Assembly: GCF_003369795.1 (NCBI RefSeq)
Contig: NZ_CP026730.1
Span: forward strand, 1,054,001 to 1,118,000
Source: Streptomyces sp. CB09001
GTDB taxonomy: Bacteria > Actinomycetota > Actinomycetes > Streptomycetales > Streptomycetaceae
Length of the DNA stretch: 64,000 nucleotides
Reading direction: 5' to 3'
Position 1 is the stretch's first letter. Every line of letters starts with the position of its first letter. Positions 15,113 to 25,298 of the stretch are shown in pieces. The position numbers and the translations under genes are program-made. Under the pieces are notes generated by a model. It did not search any database, was not told the DNA's origin, and saw only the letters and a list, made by a program, of their open reading frames with translations.

Positions 15113-16474
15113 TCACATCCCGGCGATCAGCTTCTCCACCCGGTCGTCCACCGAACGGAACGGGTCCTTGCACAACACGGTGCGCTGCGCCTGGTCGTTG
15201 AGCTTGAGGTGGACCCAGTCGACGGTGAAGTCCCGGCGCTGCTCCTGGGCCCGCCGGATGAAGTCGCCGCGCAGCCGGGCCCGAGTGGTCTGCGGCGGAA
15301 CGGACTTGCCCTCGAAGATCTTCAAGTCGTTGGCGACCCGGGCCGCCTGGCCCTTCTTCTCGAGCAGGTAGTACAGACCACGACGCCGGTGGATGTCGTG
15401 GTAGGCGAGGTCTATCTGCGCGACCCGCGGATGCGACATGGTCATGTTGTGCTTGGCCCGGTACCGCTCCAGCAGCTTGTACTTCATGACCCAGTCGATC
15501 TCGGTGCCGATGCGGTCCAGGTCCTCGGCCTCGATGGCGTCCAGCGTGCGGCCCCACAGCTCCAGCACCCGCTCCACGGTGCCCGTGCGGATGCCGCGGC
15601 GCTCACAGAAGTCCACGGCCTTCTCGTAGTACTCCCGCTGCACCTCCAGCGCCGACGCCTCCCGGCCGCTGGCCAGACGCACCTTGCGGCGCCCGGTGAT
15701 GTCGTGGCTGACCTCGCGGATCGCCCGGATCGGGTTCTCCAGGGTCAGGTCCCGCATCACCGTGCCCGCCTCGATCATGCGCAGCACCAGGTCGGTGGCG
15801 CCGACCTTGAGCAGCATGGTCGTCTCGGACATGTTCGAGTCGCCCACGATGACGTGCAGGCGCCGGTAGCGCTCGGCGTCGGCGTGCGGCTCGTCGCGCG
15901 TGTTGATGATGGGCCGGGACCGGGTGGTCGCCGAGGAGACGCCCTCCCAGATGTGCTCGGCCCGCTGGCTGACGCAGTACACGGCACCGCGCGGCGTTTG
16001 CAGCACCTTGCCCGCACCGCACAGCAACTGCCTCGTCACCAGGAACGGAATCAGGATGTCCGCGAGCCGCGAGAACTCCCCGTGCCGGGCCACGAGGTAA
16101 TTCTCGTGACAGCCGTAGGAGTTGCCCGCGGAGTCGGTGTTGTTCTTGAAGAGGTAGACGTCGCCCGCGATTCCCTCCTCGTGCAGGCGTCGTTCGGCGT
16201 CCACCAGGAGTCCTTCGAGAATGCGCTCGCCCGCCTTGTCGTGGGTGACGAGTTCAGTCACGTTGTCACATTCGGGTGTCGCGTATTCCGGATGTGATCC
16301 CACGTCGAGATACAGACGGGCCCCGTTGCGCAGAAAGACATTGCTGCTGCGGCCCCATGACACGACACGGCGGAAGAGGTACCGCGCCACCTCGTCAGGC
16401 GACAGGCGGCGCTGTCCCCTGAACGTGCACGTGACGCCGTACTCGTTCTCCAGCCCGAAAATGCGGCGGTCCAT
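15113..16474 (-). CDS. pafA: Pup--protein ligase PafA
   Basis: A 453-residue glutamine-synthetase-fold ligase that phosphorylates the C-terminal glutamate of Pup with ATP and joins it to a substrate lysine. The N-terminus [16 protein letters not shown] carries the catalytic/metal-binding motif shared with Dop (GIETEYGI there). Other marks are [32 protein letters not shown], and the C-terminal [15 protein letters not shown] region. Length agrees with M. tuberculosis PafA. It is separated from the pup-dop-prc cluster by the LacI/MFS pair. Because this genome's Pup already ends in Glu, PafA can act without prior deamidation. Confidence 0.96.
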   Translation of the reverse strand: MDRRIFGLENEYGVTCTFRGQRRLSPDEVARYLFRRVVSWGRSSNVFLRNGARLYLDVGSHPEYATPECDNVTELVTHDKAGERILEGLLVDAERRLHEEGIAGDVYLFKNNTDSAGNSYGCHENYLVARHGEFSRLADILIPFLVTRQLLCGAGKVLQTPRGAVYCVSQRAEHIWEGVSSATTRSRPIINTRDEPHADAERYRRLHVIVGDSNMSETTMLLKVGATDLVLRMIEAGTVMRDLTLENPIRAIREVSHDITGRRKVRLASGREASALEVQREYYEKAVDFCERRGIRTGTVERVLELWGRTLDAIEAEDLDRIGTEIDWVMKYKLLERYRAKHNMTMSHPRVAQIDLAYHDIHRRRGLYYLLEKKGQAARVANDLKIFEGKSVPPQTTRARLRGDFIRRAQEQRRDFTVDWVHLKLNDQAQRTVLCKDPFRSVDDRVEKLIAGM

Positions 16475-16483
16475 GACTGAACA

Positions 16484-17743
16484 TTACGCCTGATGACCCG
16501 AACTGAAACGGGGTTCGACGGCACGGTTTGGATCATTTTCCGGTGAAGCCGCAACCACCGCTCCCCGCGCGGGAGCTGCGAGGACCCGCCCGGTACACGC
16601 CAGCACGACCAGCGACACGCACCCCGCCGCCCCCGGCAGCGCGAAGCCCCACAGGGCGCCACCATGCTCCACGACGGGCCCCGCGAGGCCCGTCCCCACC
16701 GAGGCACCCACGGTGAACGTCGTCACGAGCCACGAGAACGCCTCCGTCACCGTGCCGCGCGGCGCGTGCACGTCGACGAGCACGAACGCACAAGCGATGC
16801 ACGGCGCGAGGAAGACCCCCGCGAGCATCGTGAGCAGCACCATGGCCACCGCGCCCGGCATCAGCATCAGCGGCAGGTAACAGACCGCCAGCAGAGCCAC
16901 CAGCACCCGCAGCCGCCGCGCCGGCTCACCGGCCCACTGCCGCGCCCCGTAGACCGCTCCCCCCACCAGCGCCCCGAGCCCCAGCGCGGCCATCAGCCAG
17001 CCGTACACGGCGTCACCCCCGTGCTCGTCGGCGTACGGCACCGAGGCCACCGTGATCGAGCCCAGCGCCATCCCGATGAACAGGAACGCCCCCAGCAGCG
17101 CCAGCAGGCCGCCCGAACGCAGCGCACCCAGCCAGTGCGCCTCCCGGGGCGCCGACCGCCACGCCCGCGAGGGCGGCGACACGACCACCGACAGCGCGCC
17201 CAGCACGCCGACTCCGTTCAGCACCAGCAGCGCCGCCTGCGGCGACCACAGCGACACGCACACCGTGACCAGCAGCGGCCCGACGGTGAACATGACCTCC
17301 TGCGCCACGGCATCCATCGCGTACGCCGTGTGCACCTGGTCCTCCTTGCGGAGCACGCTCGGCCACAGCGCCCGCAGTCCGCCCTCCAGCGGCGGCGTGA
17401 ACAGCCCCGCGGCCCCCACGGACAGGTACGCGAGCGCGGCCGTCCCCGTGCCCGCGAAGGCGAACACGGCCATCGCCAGCGCCGACAGCACCGCGGCCGG
17501 CAACTGCACCCGCGGCTGCCCGCGCAGATCCACCAGCCGCCCCAGCACCGGCTGCCCCACGGCGTTCGCGACGCCGTACACCGCCGCCAGCGCCCCCGCG
17601 AGGCTGTACGAACCCCCCTCCGCCCGCACGAACAGCACGATCGCGATCGCCGCGGTGGCGTTGGGCAACCGCCCGACCAGCGTGCCGACGAGCAGCCGCA
17701 CGGCATGCCTCGCCCGGAGGATGTCCAGATACCCGGCGACCAC
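16484..17743 (-). CDS. MFS transporter, probable exporter
   Basis: A 419-residue membrane protein with about 12 hydrophobic segments. It opens with GYLDILRARHAVRLLVGTLVG and carries the loop LGRLVDLRGQPRV between TM2 and TM3, a typical MFS motif A position. It is related to the small-molecule efflux branch, but the substrate is unknown. GTG 17743 was chosen for the excellent SD AAGGAGG 6 nt upstream. It is divergent from a LacI-type regulator with a palindrome between them, suggesting that regulator controls it. It lies 9 nt before the pafA start on the same strand, so read-through into pafA is possible. Confidence 0.85.
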   Translation of the reverse strand: MVAGYLDILRARHAVRLLVGTLVGRLPNATAAIAIVLFVRAEGGSYSLAGALAAVYGVANAVGQPVLGRLVDLRGQPRVQLPAAVLSALAMAVFAFAGTGTAALAYLSVGAAGLFTPPLEGGLRALWPSVLRKEDQVHTAYAMDAVAQEVMFTVGPLLVTVCVSLWSPQAALLVLNGVGVLGALSVVVSPPSRAWRSAPREAHWLGALRSGGLLALLGAFLFIGMALGSITVASVPYADEHGGDAVYGWLMAALGLGALVGGAVYGARQWAGEPARRLRVLVALLAVCYLPLMLMPGAVAMVLLTMLAGVFLAPCIACAFVLVDVHAPRGTVTEAFSWLVTTFTVGASVGTGLAGPVVEHGGALWGFALPGAAGCVSLVVLACTGRVLAAPARGAVVAASPENDPNRAVEPRFSSGHQA

Positions 17744-17773
17744 GACGCACCTCCTTGTCCCACTCCAGCAAGT

Positions 17774-17785
17774 GTTACGTATAAC
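17774..17785. promoter_or_regulatory. Putative operator of the LacI-type regulator
   Basis: A near-palindrome GTTACGTATAAC in the 61-nt divergent region between the MFS and LacI genes. Its arms GTTA/TAAC are exact. Position, symmetry and AT-richness fit a LacI-family operator controlling both genes. This is inference; no binding data are available. Confidence 0.5.
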
Positions 17786-17804
17786 TTCCCTCGCCATACG
17801 TACC

Positions 17805-18863
17805 ATGTCGCCAGTTCAGCAGTCCAGACGAAAGCGCAGGCGAACGGTGGCACGAGGCAGCACCCGCCCCACGAGCCGGGACGTCGCCCAGGCCGCCGGC
17901 GTCTCCCAGGCAGCGGTCTCCCTGGTCCTCGGCGACAAGTGGCGGGGCCGCGTCTCCGAACCGACGGCCCAGCGAGTCCGCGACGCCGCGCTGGAACTCG
18001 GCTACCGCCCCAACCTCGCCGCACGCAACCTGCGCCTCGGCCGCACCCGCACCGTCCTGCTGGTCGTCCCCGCGCTCACCACGGAGTTCTTCGCGGAGGT
18101 GTACACCGGCGCGGCGCGGGTCGCCGCGGAACACGGCTTCGGCGTGGTCCTGTATCCCTCACCCGAGGGCGTGGGCCCCGCCCGGGACCCCTTCGCCTCC
18201 GCCCAGGCCGCACTGGACGGCGTCATCGCCTCCTCCATGGCCGCCGACGCCCTCTCCGCCATCCGGGGCGACCAACTCCCCCTCGTCATGCTCGACAGCG
18301 ACCCGGAGGGCAGCCTGGGCGCCGCCACCGTCAACCTCGACATCGCCGACGGCATCCGCCAGGTCACCCACCACCTGCTGGCCCTCGGCCACCGCAGCTT
18401 CCTCCACCTCGCCGCGGACATCCCGTCCTGGACCTTCGCGGTACGCGCCCGCGAACTGGCCTCACGGCTCGCCGACGCCCCCGGCACCGAGCTGCGCACG
18501 ATCCGGGCACCCATCTCGATCGAGGGCGCCCTGAGGGCCACCGAGGCCGCCCTCGCCACGCCCGGGCCCCGGCCCACCGCGCTGGTCTGCGACGACGACA
18601 AACTCGCGGCCGGCGCCTACAAGGCCGTCCGCCGGGCCGGACTCCGCGTCCCCGACGACCTCTCCGTCACCGGCCTGGACGACCTCGGCCTCGCCACCGC
18701 CATCGACCCCGAACTCACCACCGTCCGCCTCGACGCGGAGGCCTTCGGCGAACGGGGCATGCGCGCCCTGCTGGCGGTACTGGAAGGCAGGCCCCCCGAG
18801 AAGGGGGACCTGCCGGTCAGCCTGGTCGTACGGGGGTCTACGGCCCCCGCCGCGATGAGGTGA
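17805..18863 (+). CDS. LacI-family transcriptional regulator
   Basis: A 352-residue repressor-type protein. The HTH and hinge are typical: SRDVAQAAGVSQAAVSLVLG, then LGYRPNLAARNLRLGRTRTV. A periplasmic-binding-protein-like ligand domain follows (VPALTTEFFAEVYTGAAR ... VTGLDDLGLATAIDPELTTV). Start ATG 17805 gives a basic N-terminal extension; GTG 17847 (residue 15) is an alternative. It is divergently transcribed from the MFS gene and probably represses it until a small ligand binds. The ligand is unknown. It ends 4 nt from the prcA stop on the other strand. Confidence 0.85.
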   Translation: MSPVQQSRRKRRRTVARGSTRPTSRDVAQAAGVSQAAVSLVLGDKWRGRVSEPTAQRVRDAALELGYRPNLAARNLRLGRTRTVLLVVPALTTEFFAEVYTGAARVAAEHGFGVVLYPSPEGVGPARDPFASAQAALDGVIASSMAADALSAIRGDQLPLVMLDSDPEGSLGAATVNLDIADGIRQVTHHLLALGHRSFLHLAADIPSWTFAVRARELASRLADAPGTELRTIRAPISIEGALRATEAALATPGPRPTALVCDDDKLAAGAYKAVRRAGLRVPDDLSVTGLDDLGLATAIDPELTTVRLDAEAFGERGMRALLAVLEGRPPEKGDLPVSLVVRGSTAPAAMR

Positions 18864-18867
18864 GCGC

Positions 18868-19632
18868 CTACTCCTCGTCCGACCCGGAGTCGGCCTCGTC
18901 CGTCTCAGGCGTCTCGCTGACGTCGGCACCCGCACCCGACTCCAACAGCCGCGACAACTGGCCGCCCACGATGCGCTTGAACTTCCGCTGCTGCGGACGC
19001 GTCCGGTCCAGCACCGCGACCTCCAGCCGCTCCGCCGGAATCTCCCGCTCACTGCCATTGGTGTCCCGGGACAGCGCCTGCACCGCCAGCTTCAGCGCCT
19101 CGGCCAGCGTCATCCCGTCCCGGTGCCGCTGGTCCAGGTACCCGCTGATCTGCTCCGCGTTCCCCCCGACCGCCACCGAACCGTGCTCGTCCACGATCGA
19201 ACCGTCGTGCGGCAGCCGGTAGATCTGGTCGTTCTCCGGACTGTCCCCGACCTCCGCGACGACCAGCTCCACCTCGTACGGCTTCTCGGCCTGGCTGGAG
19301 AAGATCGTGCCCAGCGTCTGGGCGTACACGTTCGCCAGACCCCGCGCCGTCACGTCGTCACGGTCGTACGTGTAGCCCCGCAGGTCGGCATAGCGCACCC
19401 CGCCGATCCGCAGGTTCTCGTACTCGTTGTACTTGCCGGCGGCCGCGAAGCCGATCCGGTCGTAGATCTCACTGAACTTGTGCAGCGCACGGGACGGATT
19501 CTCACCGACGAACACGATGCCGTCGGCATACTGCAGCACCACCAGGCTGCGGCCACGCGCGATGCCCTTGCGGGCGTACTCCGCCCGGTCCGCCATCGCC
19601 TGCTGAGGAGATACATAGAACGGCGTCGACAC
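18868..19632 (-). CDS. prcA: 20S proteasome alpha subunit PrcA
   Basis: A 254-residue alpha subunit forming the outer heptameric rings of the 20S core. The N-terminal gate region is [20 protein letters not shown] and the family core includes [14 protein letters not shown] and [19 protein letters not shown]. There is no catalytic Thr, as expected. The C-terminus is an acidic Ser/Glu/Asp tail. GTG 19632 is used, 63 nt downstream of the prcB stop, so prcB and prcA are cotranscribed. The ATPase ARC docks on this ring. Confidence 0.96.
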   Translation of the reverse strand: MSTPFYVSPQQAMADRAEYARKGIARGRSLVVLQYADGIVFVGENPSRALHKFSEIYDRIGFAAAGKYNEYENLRIGGVRYADLRGYTYDRDDVTARGLANVYAQTLGTIFSSQAEKPYEVELVVAEVGDSPENDQIYRLPHDGSIVDEHGSVAVGGNAEQISGYLDQRHRDGMTLAEALKLAVQALSRDTNGSEREIPAERLEVAVLDRTRPQQRKFKRIVGGQLSRLLESGAGADVSETPETDEADSGSDEE

Positions 19633-19695
19633 CGGTTATCCGTCCCTTCCTGTCGAAATCACTGGACCACCTGACAACACGAGGATCCGCGCCCG

Positions 19696-20541
19696 CTACA
19701 ACAGCGCGGCCCGCGGACCGTCGGGCTGCTCGAGCCGGGCCTGCAGCACCGAGCCGGCCAGCTCCGCGGCCTCGTCCTCACCGAGCCGGCGGAAACCGTC
19801 CTCGGTGATCACAGTGATGATCGGATAGATCCGGCGGGCGACATCGGGACCACCGGTCGCCGAGTCGTCGTCAGCCGCGTCGTACAGCGCCTGCACCACG
19901 AGCGTCGTGGCCTGCTCCTCGGTCAGGTCCTCACGGAACAGCTTCTTCATCGCACCGCGCGCGAAGACCGAGCCCGAACCCGTGGTCGCGAAGTTCCGCT
20001 CCTCGGACCGGCCACCCGTCACGTCGTACGAGAAGATGCGGCCCCGGCCCCGGTCCACGTCGTACCCGGCGAACAGCGGCACCACGGCCAGGCCCTGCAT
20101 CGCCATGCCCAGGTTGGACCGGATCATCGTCGACAGGCGGTTCGCCTTGCCCTCCAGGGACAGCTGCGCGCCCTCGACCTTCTCGAAGTGCTCCAGCTCC
20201 AGCTGGAACAGCTTCACCATCTCCACGGCCAGGCCGGCCGTACCGGCGATGCCCACCGCCGAGTACTCGTCGGCCGGGAAGACCTTCTCGATGTCCCGCT
20301 GGGCGATCATGTTGCCCATGGTGGCCCGCCGGTCACCGGCGAGCACGACACCGCCGGGGAAGGTGACCGCCACGATCGTGGTGCCGTGCGGTGCCTCGAT
20401 GACGCCCTGCACCGGCGGCAGCTGCCGGTTGCCCGGGAGGATCTCCGGCTGGTGCTCCCCGAGGAAGTCCATGAATGAGGAGGACCCGGGCGTCAGGAAG
20501 GCAGCCGGTAGACGCCCGGTGCTACGAGTGTTGGCTTCCAC
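19696..20541 (-). CDS. prcB: 20S proteasome beta subunit PrcB
   Basis: A 281-residue catalytic subunit. A propeptide of 53 residues ends at APHG; Thr54 of [20 protein letters not shown] is then the N-terminal nucleophile after autocleavage, with the conserved Lys/Asp context (GDRRAT). The 53-residue propeptide agrees with that reported for S. coelicolor as I recall. GTG 20541 is chosen because GGAAGG precedes it by 6 nt, whereas the internal ATG at 20472 has no SD. This start lies inside the upstream endonuclease VII-like gene, giving a 49-nt overlap in a different frame. PrcB forms the inner rings and degrades unfolded pupylated proteins. Confidence 0.95.
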   Translation of the reverse strand: MEANTRSTGRLPAAFLTPGSSSFMDFLGEHQPEILPGNRQLPPVQGVIEAPHGTTIVAVTFPGGVVLAGDRRATMGNMIAQRDIEKVFPADEYSAVGIAGTAGLAVEMVKLFQLELEHFEKVEGAQLSLEGKANRLSTMIRSNLGMAMQGLAVVPLFAGYDVDRGRGRIFSYDVTGGRSEERNFATTGSGSVFARGAMKKLFREDLTEEQATTLVVQALYDAADDDSATGGPDVARRIYPIITVITEDGFRRLGEDEAAELAGSVLQARLEQPDGPRAALL

Positions 20542-21098
20542 GCGATTCCTTCCACGTAAGCGGCAGCCCGCCTTATGGCATCGGGCCGGTCCTTGAACTG
20601 CCCCAGCGCAGCGTTGCAGCTGAAGCACAGTACGCCACGGACCCTACCCGTCTCGTGGCAGTGATCCACATGTGCGGCGGGAGCGGCAAGACATATGCAG
20701 CAGACGCCGCCCTGGTCGGCGATCAACTGATCGCGCTCGGCTTCGGTGAGGCCGTAGTTCCTCTTCAGGTGGTCCTGTCGCAGCAACGGGACACGGCACG
20801 CCTTGCAACGGCTCGACAAGCCGTCCGGCGCACTGCGCTTGAGGTGCCATTCGCTCCGCGGCTTGATCTGGTCACACCCACGGCAGAGCTTGTGCCCTTC
20901 AGGAACGTCCACCTTCTCGCGGACCGTCTTCCCAAGAGCCTCCCGGCGGCGCCGGTAGCGCGCAGCGGAATACTCGGCCACGCACTCCCGGCACCACACC
21001 TGGAGACCGTCACGCCGGTTCTTGTCGCGCGCGAAGTCACCAGGGTGCAAGTCTCGCTTGCACTGCCTGCACCACTTCGCGTCCGGCTCTTCAGTCAT
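20493..21098 (-). CDS. Recombination endonuclease VII-like HNH protein
   Basis: A 201-residue zinc protein. Four N-terminal CxxC pairs (CRQC, CREC, CRGC, CKAC) suggest two zinc ribbons. The C-terminal domain is an endonuclease VII type His-Me finger: [19 protein letters not shown] followed by [16 protein letters not shown]. Phage T4 endonuclease VII resolves Holliday junctions; the cellular role of this family in actinomycetes is not known. It sits between pup and prcB in the proteasome operon on the same strand and overlaps the prcB start by 49 nt. The HVDHCHETG active-site core looks intact, so activity is plausible. Confidence 0.88.
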   Translation of the reverse strand: MTEEPDAKWCRQCKRDLHPGDFARDKNRRDGLQVWCRECVAEYSAARYRRRREALGKTVREKVDVPEGHKLCRGCDQIKPRSEWHLKRSAPDGLSSRCKACRVPLLRQDHLKRNYGLTEAERDQLIADQGGVCCICLAAPAAHVDHCHETGRVRGVLCFSCNAALGQFKDRPDAIRRAAAYVEGIAWKPTLVAPGVYRLPS

Positions 21099-21146
21099 CC
21101 ACCCCCCTCACACCTTCACTTCAAAGCGAAAGTGGGCGACAGGCCT

Positions 21147-21365
21147 TCACTCTCCACCTTTTTGCACGAAGCTTCGAACGAAATCCTCTGCGTTCTCCTC
21201 GAGCACGTCATCGATCTCGTCCAGGACGGAGTCCACGTCGTCGTTCAGCTTTTCCTGGCGTTCCTTGAGGTCCTCGGAGGCCTGCGCGTCCTGCGCCTGC
21301 TCCTCGACCTCCTCGGTGGACCGCGTGGCCTTCTGCTGCCCGCCGCCGGTGTCCTTGGTCGCCAT
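21147..21365 (-). CDS. pup: Prokaryotic ubiquitin-like protein Pup
   Basis: A 72-residue disordered protein tag. It has the expected composition (ATKDTGGGQQKATRS ... acidic coiled region ... VRSFVQKGGE). The C-terminus is encoded as Gly-Gly-Glu rather than the Gly-Gly-Gln of mycobacteria, so no Dop deamidation is needed before PafA ligates it. ATG 21365 starts the conserved protein; the longer frame upstream is not supported. It is 178 nt after dop and 48 nt before the endonuclease gene, in the same direction. Confidence 0.96.
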   Translation of the reverse strand: MATKDTGGGQQKATRSTEEVEEQAQDAQASEDLKERQEKLNDDVDSVLDEIDDVLEENAEDFVRSFVQKGGE

Positions 21366-21543
21366 AACCCTCACCCCGCTCGGTTCGCCCGACACAGTTG
21401 CTCGGTCAAGATCAGACCCTACAAGCCGGGTCCGACATCGGCCCCGCACTCTCCTCAACGTACGGGGGCCATCTCCATGGTTCCCGGACCTGGGATATTC
21501 CACCCTGTCCGGCTGTCTACTCCCCGGTACCCGCTCGGTCCGC

Positions 21544-23055
21544 TCACCCGCCGGACAGGACCCTGACCAGGTCGTCCGCGGTGCGGCAGCGGTCCAGGAG
21601 CTCCTTGACGTGATTACGCGTTCCGCGAAGCGGTTCCAGGGTTGGCACCCGCTGGAGCGAGTCCCGGCCCGGCAGATCGAAGATCACCGAGTCCCAGGAG
21701 GCCGCCGCGACGTCGTCCGCGTACTGCTCCAGGCAGCGCCCGCGGAAGTAGGCCCTGGTGTCCTCCGGCGGCTTCGTACGGGCCCGCTCGACCTCGTTCT
21801 CGTCCAGCAGGCGCTTGATGCGGCCGCGGTCCACCAGGCGGTTGTAGAGGCCCTTGTCGGGCCGTACGTCGGCGTACTGGAGGTCGACGAGGTGCAGCCG
21901 GGCGGCGTCCCAGTCGAGGTTGTCGCGGCGGCGGTAGCCCTCCATGAGTTCTCGCTTGGCGACCCAGTCCAGTTCGCCGGCGAGGCTCATCGGGTCGTTC
22001 TCGAGCCGGTTGAGGGTGTCTTCCCAGCGGCCGAGGACGTCCTTGGTCTGGTCGTCGGCGTCCGCGCCGTAGCGCTCCTCGACGTATTTGCGGGCCAGCT
22101 CGTAGTACTCCATCTGGAGCTGTACGGCGGTGAGTGTGCGGCCGCTGCGCAGCGTGACGAGGTGCTTGAGCGTGGGGTCGTGCGAGACCTGGTGGAGGGT
22201 GCGTACGGGCTGGTCGACGGCGAGGTCGACGGCGATGAAGCCGTCCTCGATCATGGAGAGGACCAGGGCCGTCGTGCCCAGCTTGAGGTAGGTCGAGATC
22301 TCCGACAGGTTCGCGTCGCCGATGATCACGTGCAGGCGGCGCCATTTCTCGGCGTCGGCGTGCGGTTCGTCGCGGGTGTTGATGATGGGGCGCTTGAGTG
22401 TCGTCTCCAGGCCGACCTCGACCTCGAAGTAGTCGGCGCGCTGGCTGAGCTGGAAGCCGTGTTCGTGGCCGTCCTGGCCGATGCCGACGCGGCCGGCGCC
22501 GGTGAAGACCTGGCGGGAGACGAAGAAGGGTGTCAGGTGGCGCACGATGTCCGAGAAGGCGGTTTCCCGCTTCATCAGGTAGTTCTCGTGTGTGCCGTAG
22601 GAGGCGCCCTTGTTGTCGGTGTTGTTCTTGTAGAGGTGGATGGGCTGGGCGCCGGGCAGCTGGGCGGCGCGTTCGGCGGCTTCGGCCATGATGCGTTCGC
22701 CGGCCTTGTCCCACAGGACGGCGTCGCGTGGGTTGGTGACTTCCGGAGCGCTGTATTCGGGGTGGGCGTGGTCGACGTAGAGCCGTGCTCCGTTGGTGAG
22801 GATGACGTTGGCGAGGCCGATGTCCTCGTCGGTGAGCTGGCTGTTGTCGGCGGCCTCGCGGGCGAGGTCGAAGCCTCGCGCGTCCCGGAGCGGGTTTTCC
22901 TCCTCGAAGTCCCAGCGGGCCCGGCGGGCCCGGTGCATCGCCGCCGCGTAGGCGTTGACGATCTGGGACGAGGTGAGCATGGCATTGGCGTTGGGGTGGC
23001 CGGGGACGGAGATTCCGTACTCCGTCTCGATGCCCATTACTCGCCGTACGGTCAT
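21544..23055 (-). CDS. dop: Depupylase/deamidase Dop
   Basis: A 503-residue paralogue of PafA with the glutamine-synthetase fold. The N-terminal motif is [17 protein letters not shown]; further marks are [31 protein letters not shown] and the [15 protein letters not shown] region [15 protein letters not shown]. It hydrolyses the isopeptide bond to release Pup from substrates. Its deamidase role would be unnecessary here because Pup ends in Glu. ATG 23055 has a strong SD (AAGGAGG). It is preceded by the arc terminator, so dop is probably first in a dop-pup-endonuclease-prcB-prcA unit. Confidence 0.96.
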   Translation of the reverse strand: MTVRRVMGIETEYGISVPGHPNANAMLTSSQIVNAYAAAMHRARRARWDFEEENPLRDARGFDLAREAADNSQLTDEDIGLANVILTNGARLYVDHAHPEYSAPEVTNPRDAVLWDKAGERIMAEAAERAAQLPGAQPIHLYKNNTDNKGASYGTHENYLMKRETAFSDIVRHLTPFFVSRQVFTGAGRVGIGQDGHEHGFQLSQRADYFEVEVGLETTLKRPIINTRDEPHADAEKWRRLHVIIGDANLSEISTYLKLGTTALVLSMIEDGFIAVDLAVDQPVRTLHQVSHDPTLKHLVTLRSGRTLTAVQLQMEYYELARKYVEERYGADADDQTKDVLGRWEDTLNRLENDPMSLAGELDWVAKRELMEGYRRRDNLDWDAARLHLVDLQYADVRPDKGLYNRLVDRGRIKRLLDENEVERARTKPPEDTRAYFRGRCLEQYADDVAAASWDSVIFDLPGRDSLQRVPTLEPLRGTRNHVKELLDRCRTADDLVRVLSGG

Positions 23056-23243
23056 GCGGCCCTCCTTGCCCGGCGGCGCCCGTAGTGGGCGCCGCTCAAG
23101 TACCGCTGGCGCTCCGATGCGTGTGCGGTGCCCGTCCCCGCACTGCGCGACCCGGCGGTATGGAAGAGCCTAGAACGCCTTTGCGCTGGCGGGGAGATCA
23201 TTTGCGTCATTGCCTTGCTCCAGCCGGGGCTCCGGAAACCAGT

Positions 23244-23278
23244 CGGCTGCGGGTACCCGGTGTGGGCACCCGCAGCCG
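23244..23278 (-). terminator. Terminator after arc
   Basis: An 11-bp perfect stem CGGCTGCGGGT/ACCCGCAGCCG with a 13-nt loop, starting 9 nt downstream of the arc stop codon. The 188 nt between this hairpin and the dop start should hold the dop promoter; TAGGCT near 23170 on the minus strand is a possible -10, without a confirmed -35. Confidence 0.7.
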
Positions 23279-23286
23279 CCCGCGTT

Positions 23287-25053
23287 TTACAGGTACTGGC
23301 CGGTGTTTGCCACCGTGTCGATGGAGCGTCCGGTGTCCGCGCCCTGCTTTCCGGTGACGAGCGTACGGATGTACACGATCCGTTCGCCCTTCTTTCCGGA
23401 GATGCGGGCCCAGTCGTCGGGGTTGGTGGTGTTGGGCAGGTCTTCGTTCTCCTTGAACTCGTCCACGCAGGCCTGGAGGAGGTGGGAGACGCGGAGGCCC
23501 TTCTGATTCGCGTCCAGGAAGTCCTTGATCGCCATTTTCTTGGCGCGGCCCACGATGTTCTCGATCATGGCACCGGAATTGAAGTCCTTGAAGTAGAGGA
23601 CTTCCTTGTCGCCGTTGGCGTAGGTGACTTCCAGGAAGCGGTTTTCCTCGGATTCGGCGTACATCTGTTCCACCGCCGTCTGGATCATGCTCTGGACGGT
23701 GGCGGCCTTGTCCTTCTCGTGCTCCGCGAGGTCGTCGGAGTGGAGCGGGAGGCGTTCGGTGAGGTACTTGCCGAAGATGTCCTTGGCCGCTTCCGCGTCC
23801 GGACGTTCGATCTTGATTTTCACGTCGAGCCGGCCGGGCCGCAGGATGGCGGGGTCGATCATGTCCTCGCGGTTGGAGGCGCCGATGACGACCACGTTCT
23901 GCAGGCCTTCCACGCCGTCGATCTCGGCGAGGAGCTGGGGGACGATGGTGTTCTCCACGTCGGAGCTGACGCCGGAGCCGCGGGTGCGGAAGAGGGATTC
24001 CATCTCGTCGAAGAAGACGATGACGGGGGTGCCCTCGCTGGCCTTCTCACGGGCCCGCTGGAAGACCAGGCGGATCTGCCGCTCGGTCTCGCCGACGTAC
24101 TTGTTGAGCAGCTCGGGGCCCTTGATGTTGAGGAAGAAGCTCTTGCCGGCGGCCTGGCCGGTGACCTCGGCGACCTTCTTGGCCAGCGAGTTGGCGACGG
24201 CCTTGGCGATGAGCGTCTTGCCGCATCCGGGGGGTCCGTAGAGCAGGACGCCCTTGGGCGGCCGCAGCTCGTGCTCCCGGAACAGGTCGGGGTAGAGGTA
24301 GGGGAGCTCGACCGCGTCGCGGATGGCTTCGATCTGTCCGCCGAGGCCACCGATCTGCTCGTAGCCGATGTCGGGGACCTCTTCGAGGACGAGTTCTTCG
24401 ACCTCGCTCTTGGGGACGACCTCGTAGACGTATCCGGAGCGGGGTTCGAGCAGGAGGGCGTCGCCGGGGCGGATGGTGAGTCCGCGCAGGGGCTCGGCGA
24501 GCCGTACCACCCGTTCCTCGTCGGTGTGGCCGAGTACCAGGGCGCGCTCGCCGTCCTCGAGGATCTCCTTGAGGGTGACGATGTCGCCGACGCTCTCGTA
24601 CTCCATGGCCTCGACCACGTTGAGTGCTTCGTTGAGCATCACTTCCTGGCCGCGCCTCAGCTCGTCGAGCTCGACGCTCGGGCTGACGTTCACCCTGAGC
24701 TTGCGGCCGCCGGTGAAGATGTCGGCGGTGCCGTCCTCGTTGGCCTGTAGGAAGACACCGAAGCCGGCTGGTGGCTGGGCCAGCCGGTCGACCTCTTCCT
24801 TGAGGGCCACGATCTGGTCACGGGCCTCGCGGAGTGTGCCGGCGAGTCGCTCGTTCTGGGCGGACACGCCGGCCAGGTTGGTCTGCAGTTCGACGATCCG
24901 CTCTTCGAGAATTCTCGTGTGTCGCGGAGATTCGGCGAGCTTGCGTCGCAGGACGGCGATCTCCTGCTCAAGGTAGGCCACCTGCCCGGCCGGGTCCTCG
25001 GACCCGCGTCCCGGGCGGATGCCGCGGTTCATGTCGTCGTCGTGGGCTGCCAC
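23287..25053 (-). CDS. arc: Proteasome-activating AAA+ ATPase ARC/Mpa
   Basis: A 588-residue ring ATPase that recognises Pup, unfolds the substrate and threads it into the 20S core. An N-terminal coiled coil ([19 protein letters not shown] ... [20 protein letters not shown]) binds Pup; two OB-like domains follow. AAA motifs: Walker [16 protein letters not shown], Walker [13 protein letters not shown], then [18 protein letters not shown]. The C-terminus NTGQYL carries the penultimate Tyr needed to dock on PrcA. GTG 25053 is preceded by GGAGG at 8 nt. It is divergent from the ferredoxin gene. Confidence 0.95.
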   Translation of the reverse strand: MAAHDDDMNRGIRPGRGSEDPAGQVAYLEQEIAVLRRKLAESPRHTRILEERIVELQTNLAGVSAQNERLAGTLREARDQIVALKEEVDRLAQPPAGFGVFLQANEDGTADIFTGGRKLRVNVSPSVELDELRRGQEVMLNEALNVVEAMEYESVGDIVTLKEILEDGERALVLGHTDEERVVRLAEPLRGLTIRPGDALLLEPRSGYVYEVVPKSEVEELVLEEVPDIGYEQIGGLGGQIEAIRDAVELPYLYPDLFREHELRPPKGVLLYGPPGCGKTLIAKAVANSLAKKVAEVTGQAAGKSFFLNIKGPELLNKYVGETERQIRLVFQRAREKASEGTPVIVFFDEMESLFRTRGSGVSSDVENTIVPQLLAEIDGVEGLQNVVVIGASNREDMIDPAILRPGRLDVKIKIERPDAEAAKDIFGKYLTERLPLHSDDLAEHEKDKAATVQSMIQTAVEQMYAESEENRFLEVTYANGDKEVLYFKDFNSGAMIENIVGRAKKMAIKDFLDANQKGLRVSHLLQACVDEFKENEDLPNTTNPDDWARISGKKGERIVYIRTLVTGKQGADTGRSIDTVANTGQYL

Positions 25054-25298
25054 GGTCCTCACCTCCTCCAAGGGGAGCTGGACGCTTCCAGACCCTACCT
25101 GGGTGGGTGTCGATTGAAACCCCTAGATCACAAAGACTGTCGGGGTGTGTCCGATCTTCACCCTTGCGCTCTCCCTCACGCCAGGGGAATACCCACGGAA
25201 CGTGGGGGGAACCCCGGCGGGGGTAGGGTCGAAGTGTTCAACACCCGTCAGAGCTGGCCGGATTCCCGAACGGCTCGGCGCAGGAAACGGCAGGAGAT

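Noticed and set aside
16664..19222. Long plus-strand frame spanning the MFS, LacI and prcA genes
   Set aside because: It is antisense or out of frame to three well-supported genes and translates to Arg/Pro/His-rich sequence.
25140..25240. Possible SigR/SigE-type promoter (GGGAAT, GGAAC) before the ferredoxin gene
   Set aside because: No downstream half-site at the required spacing could be found.
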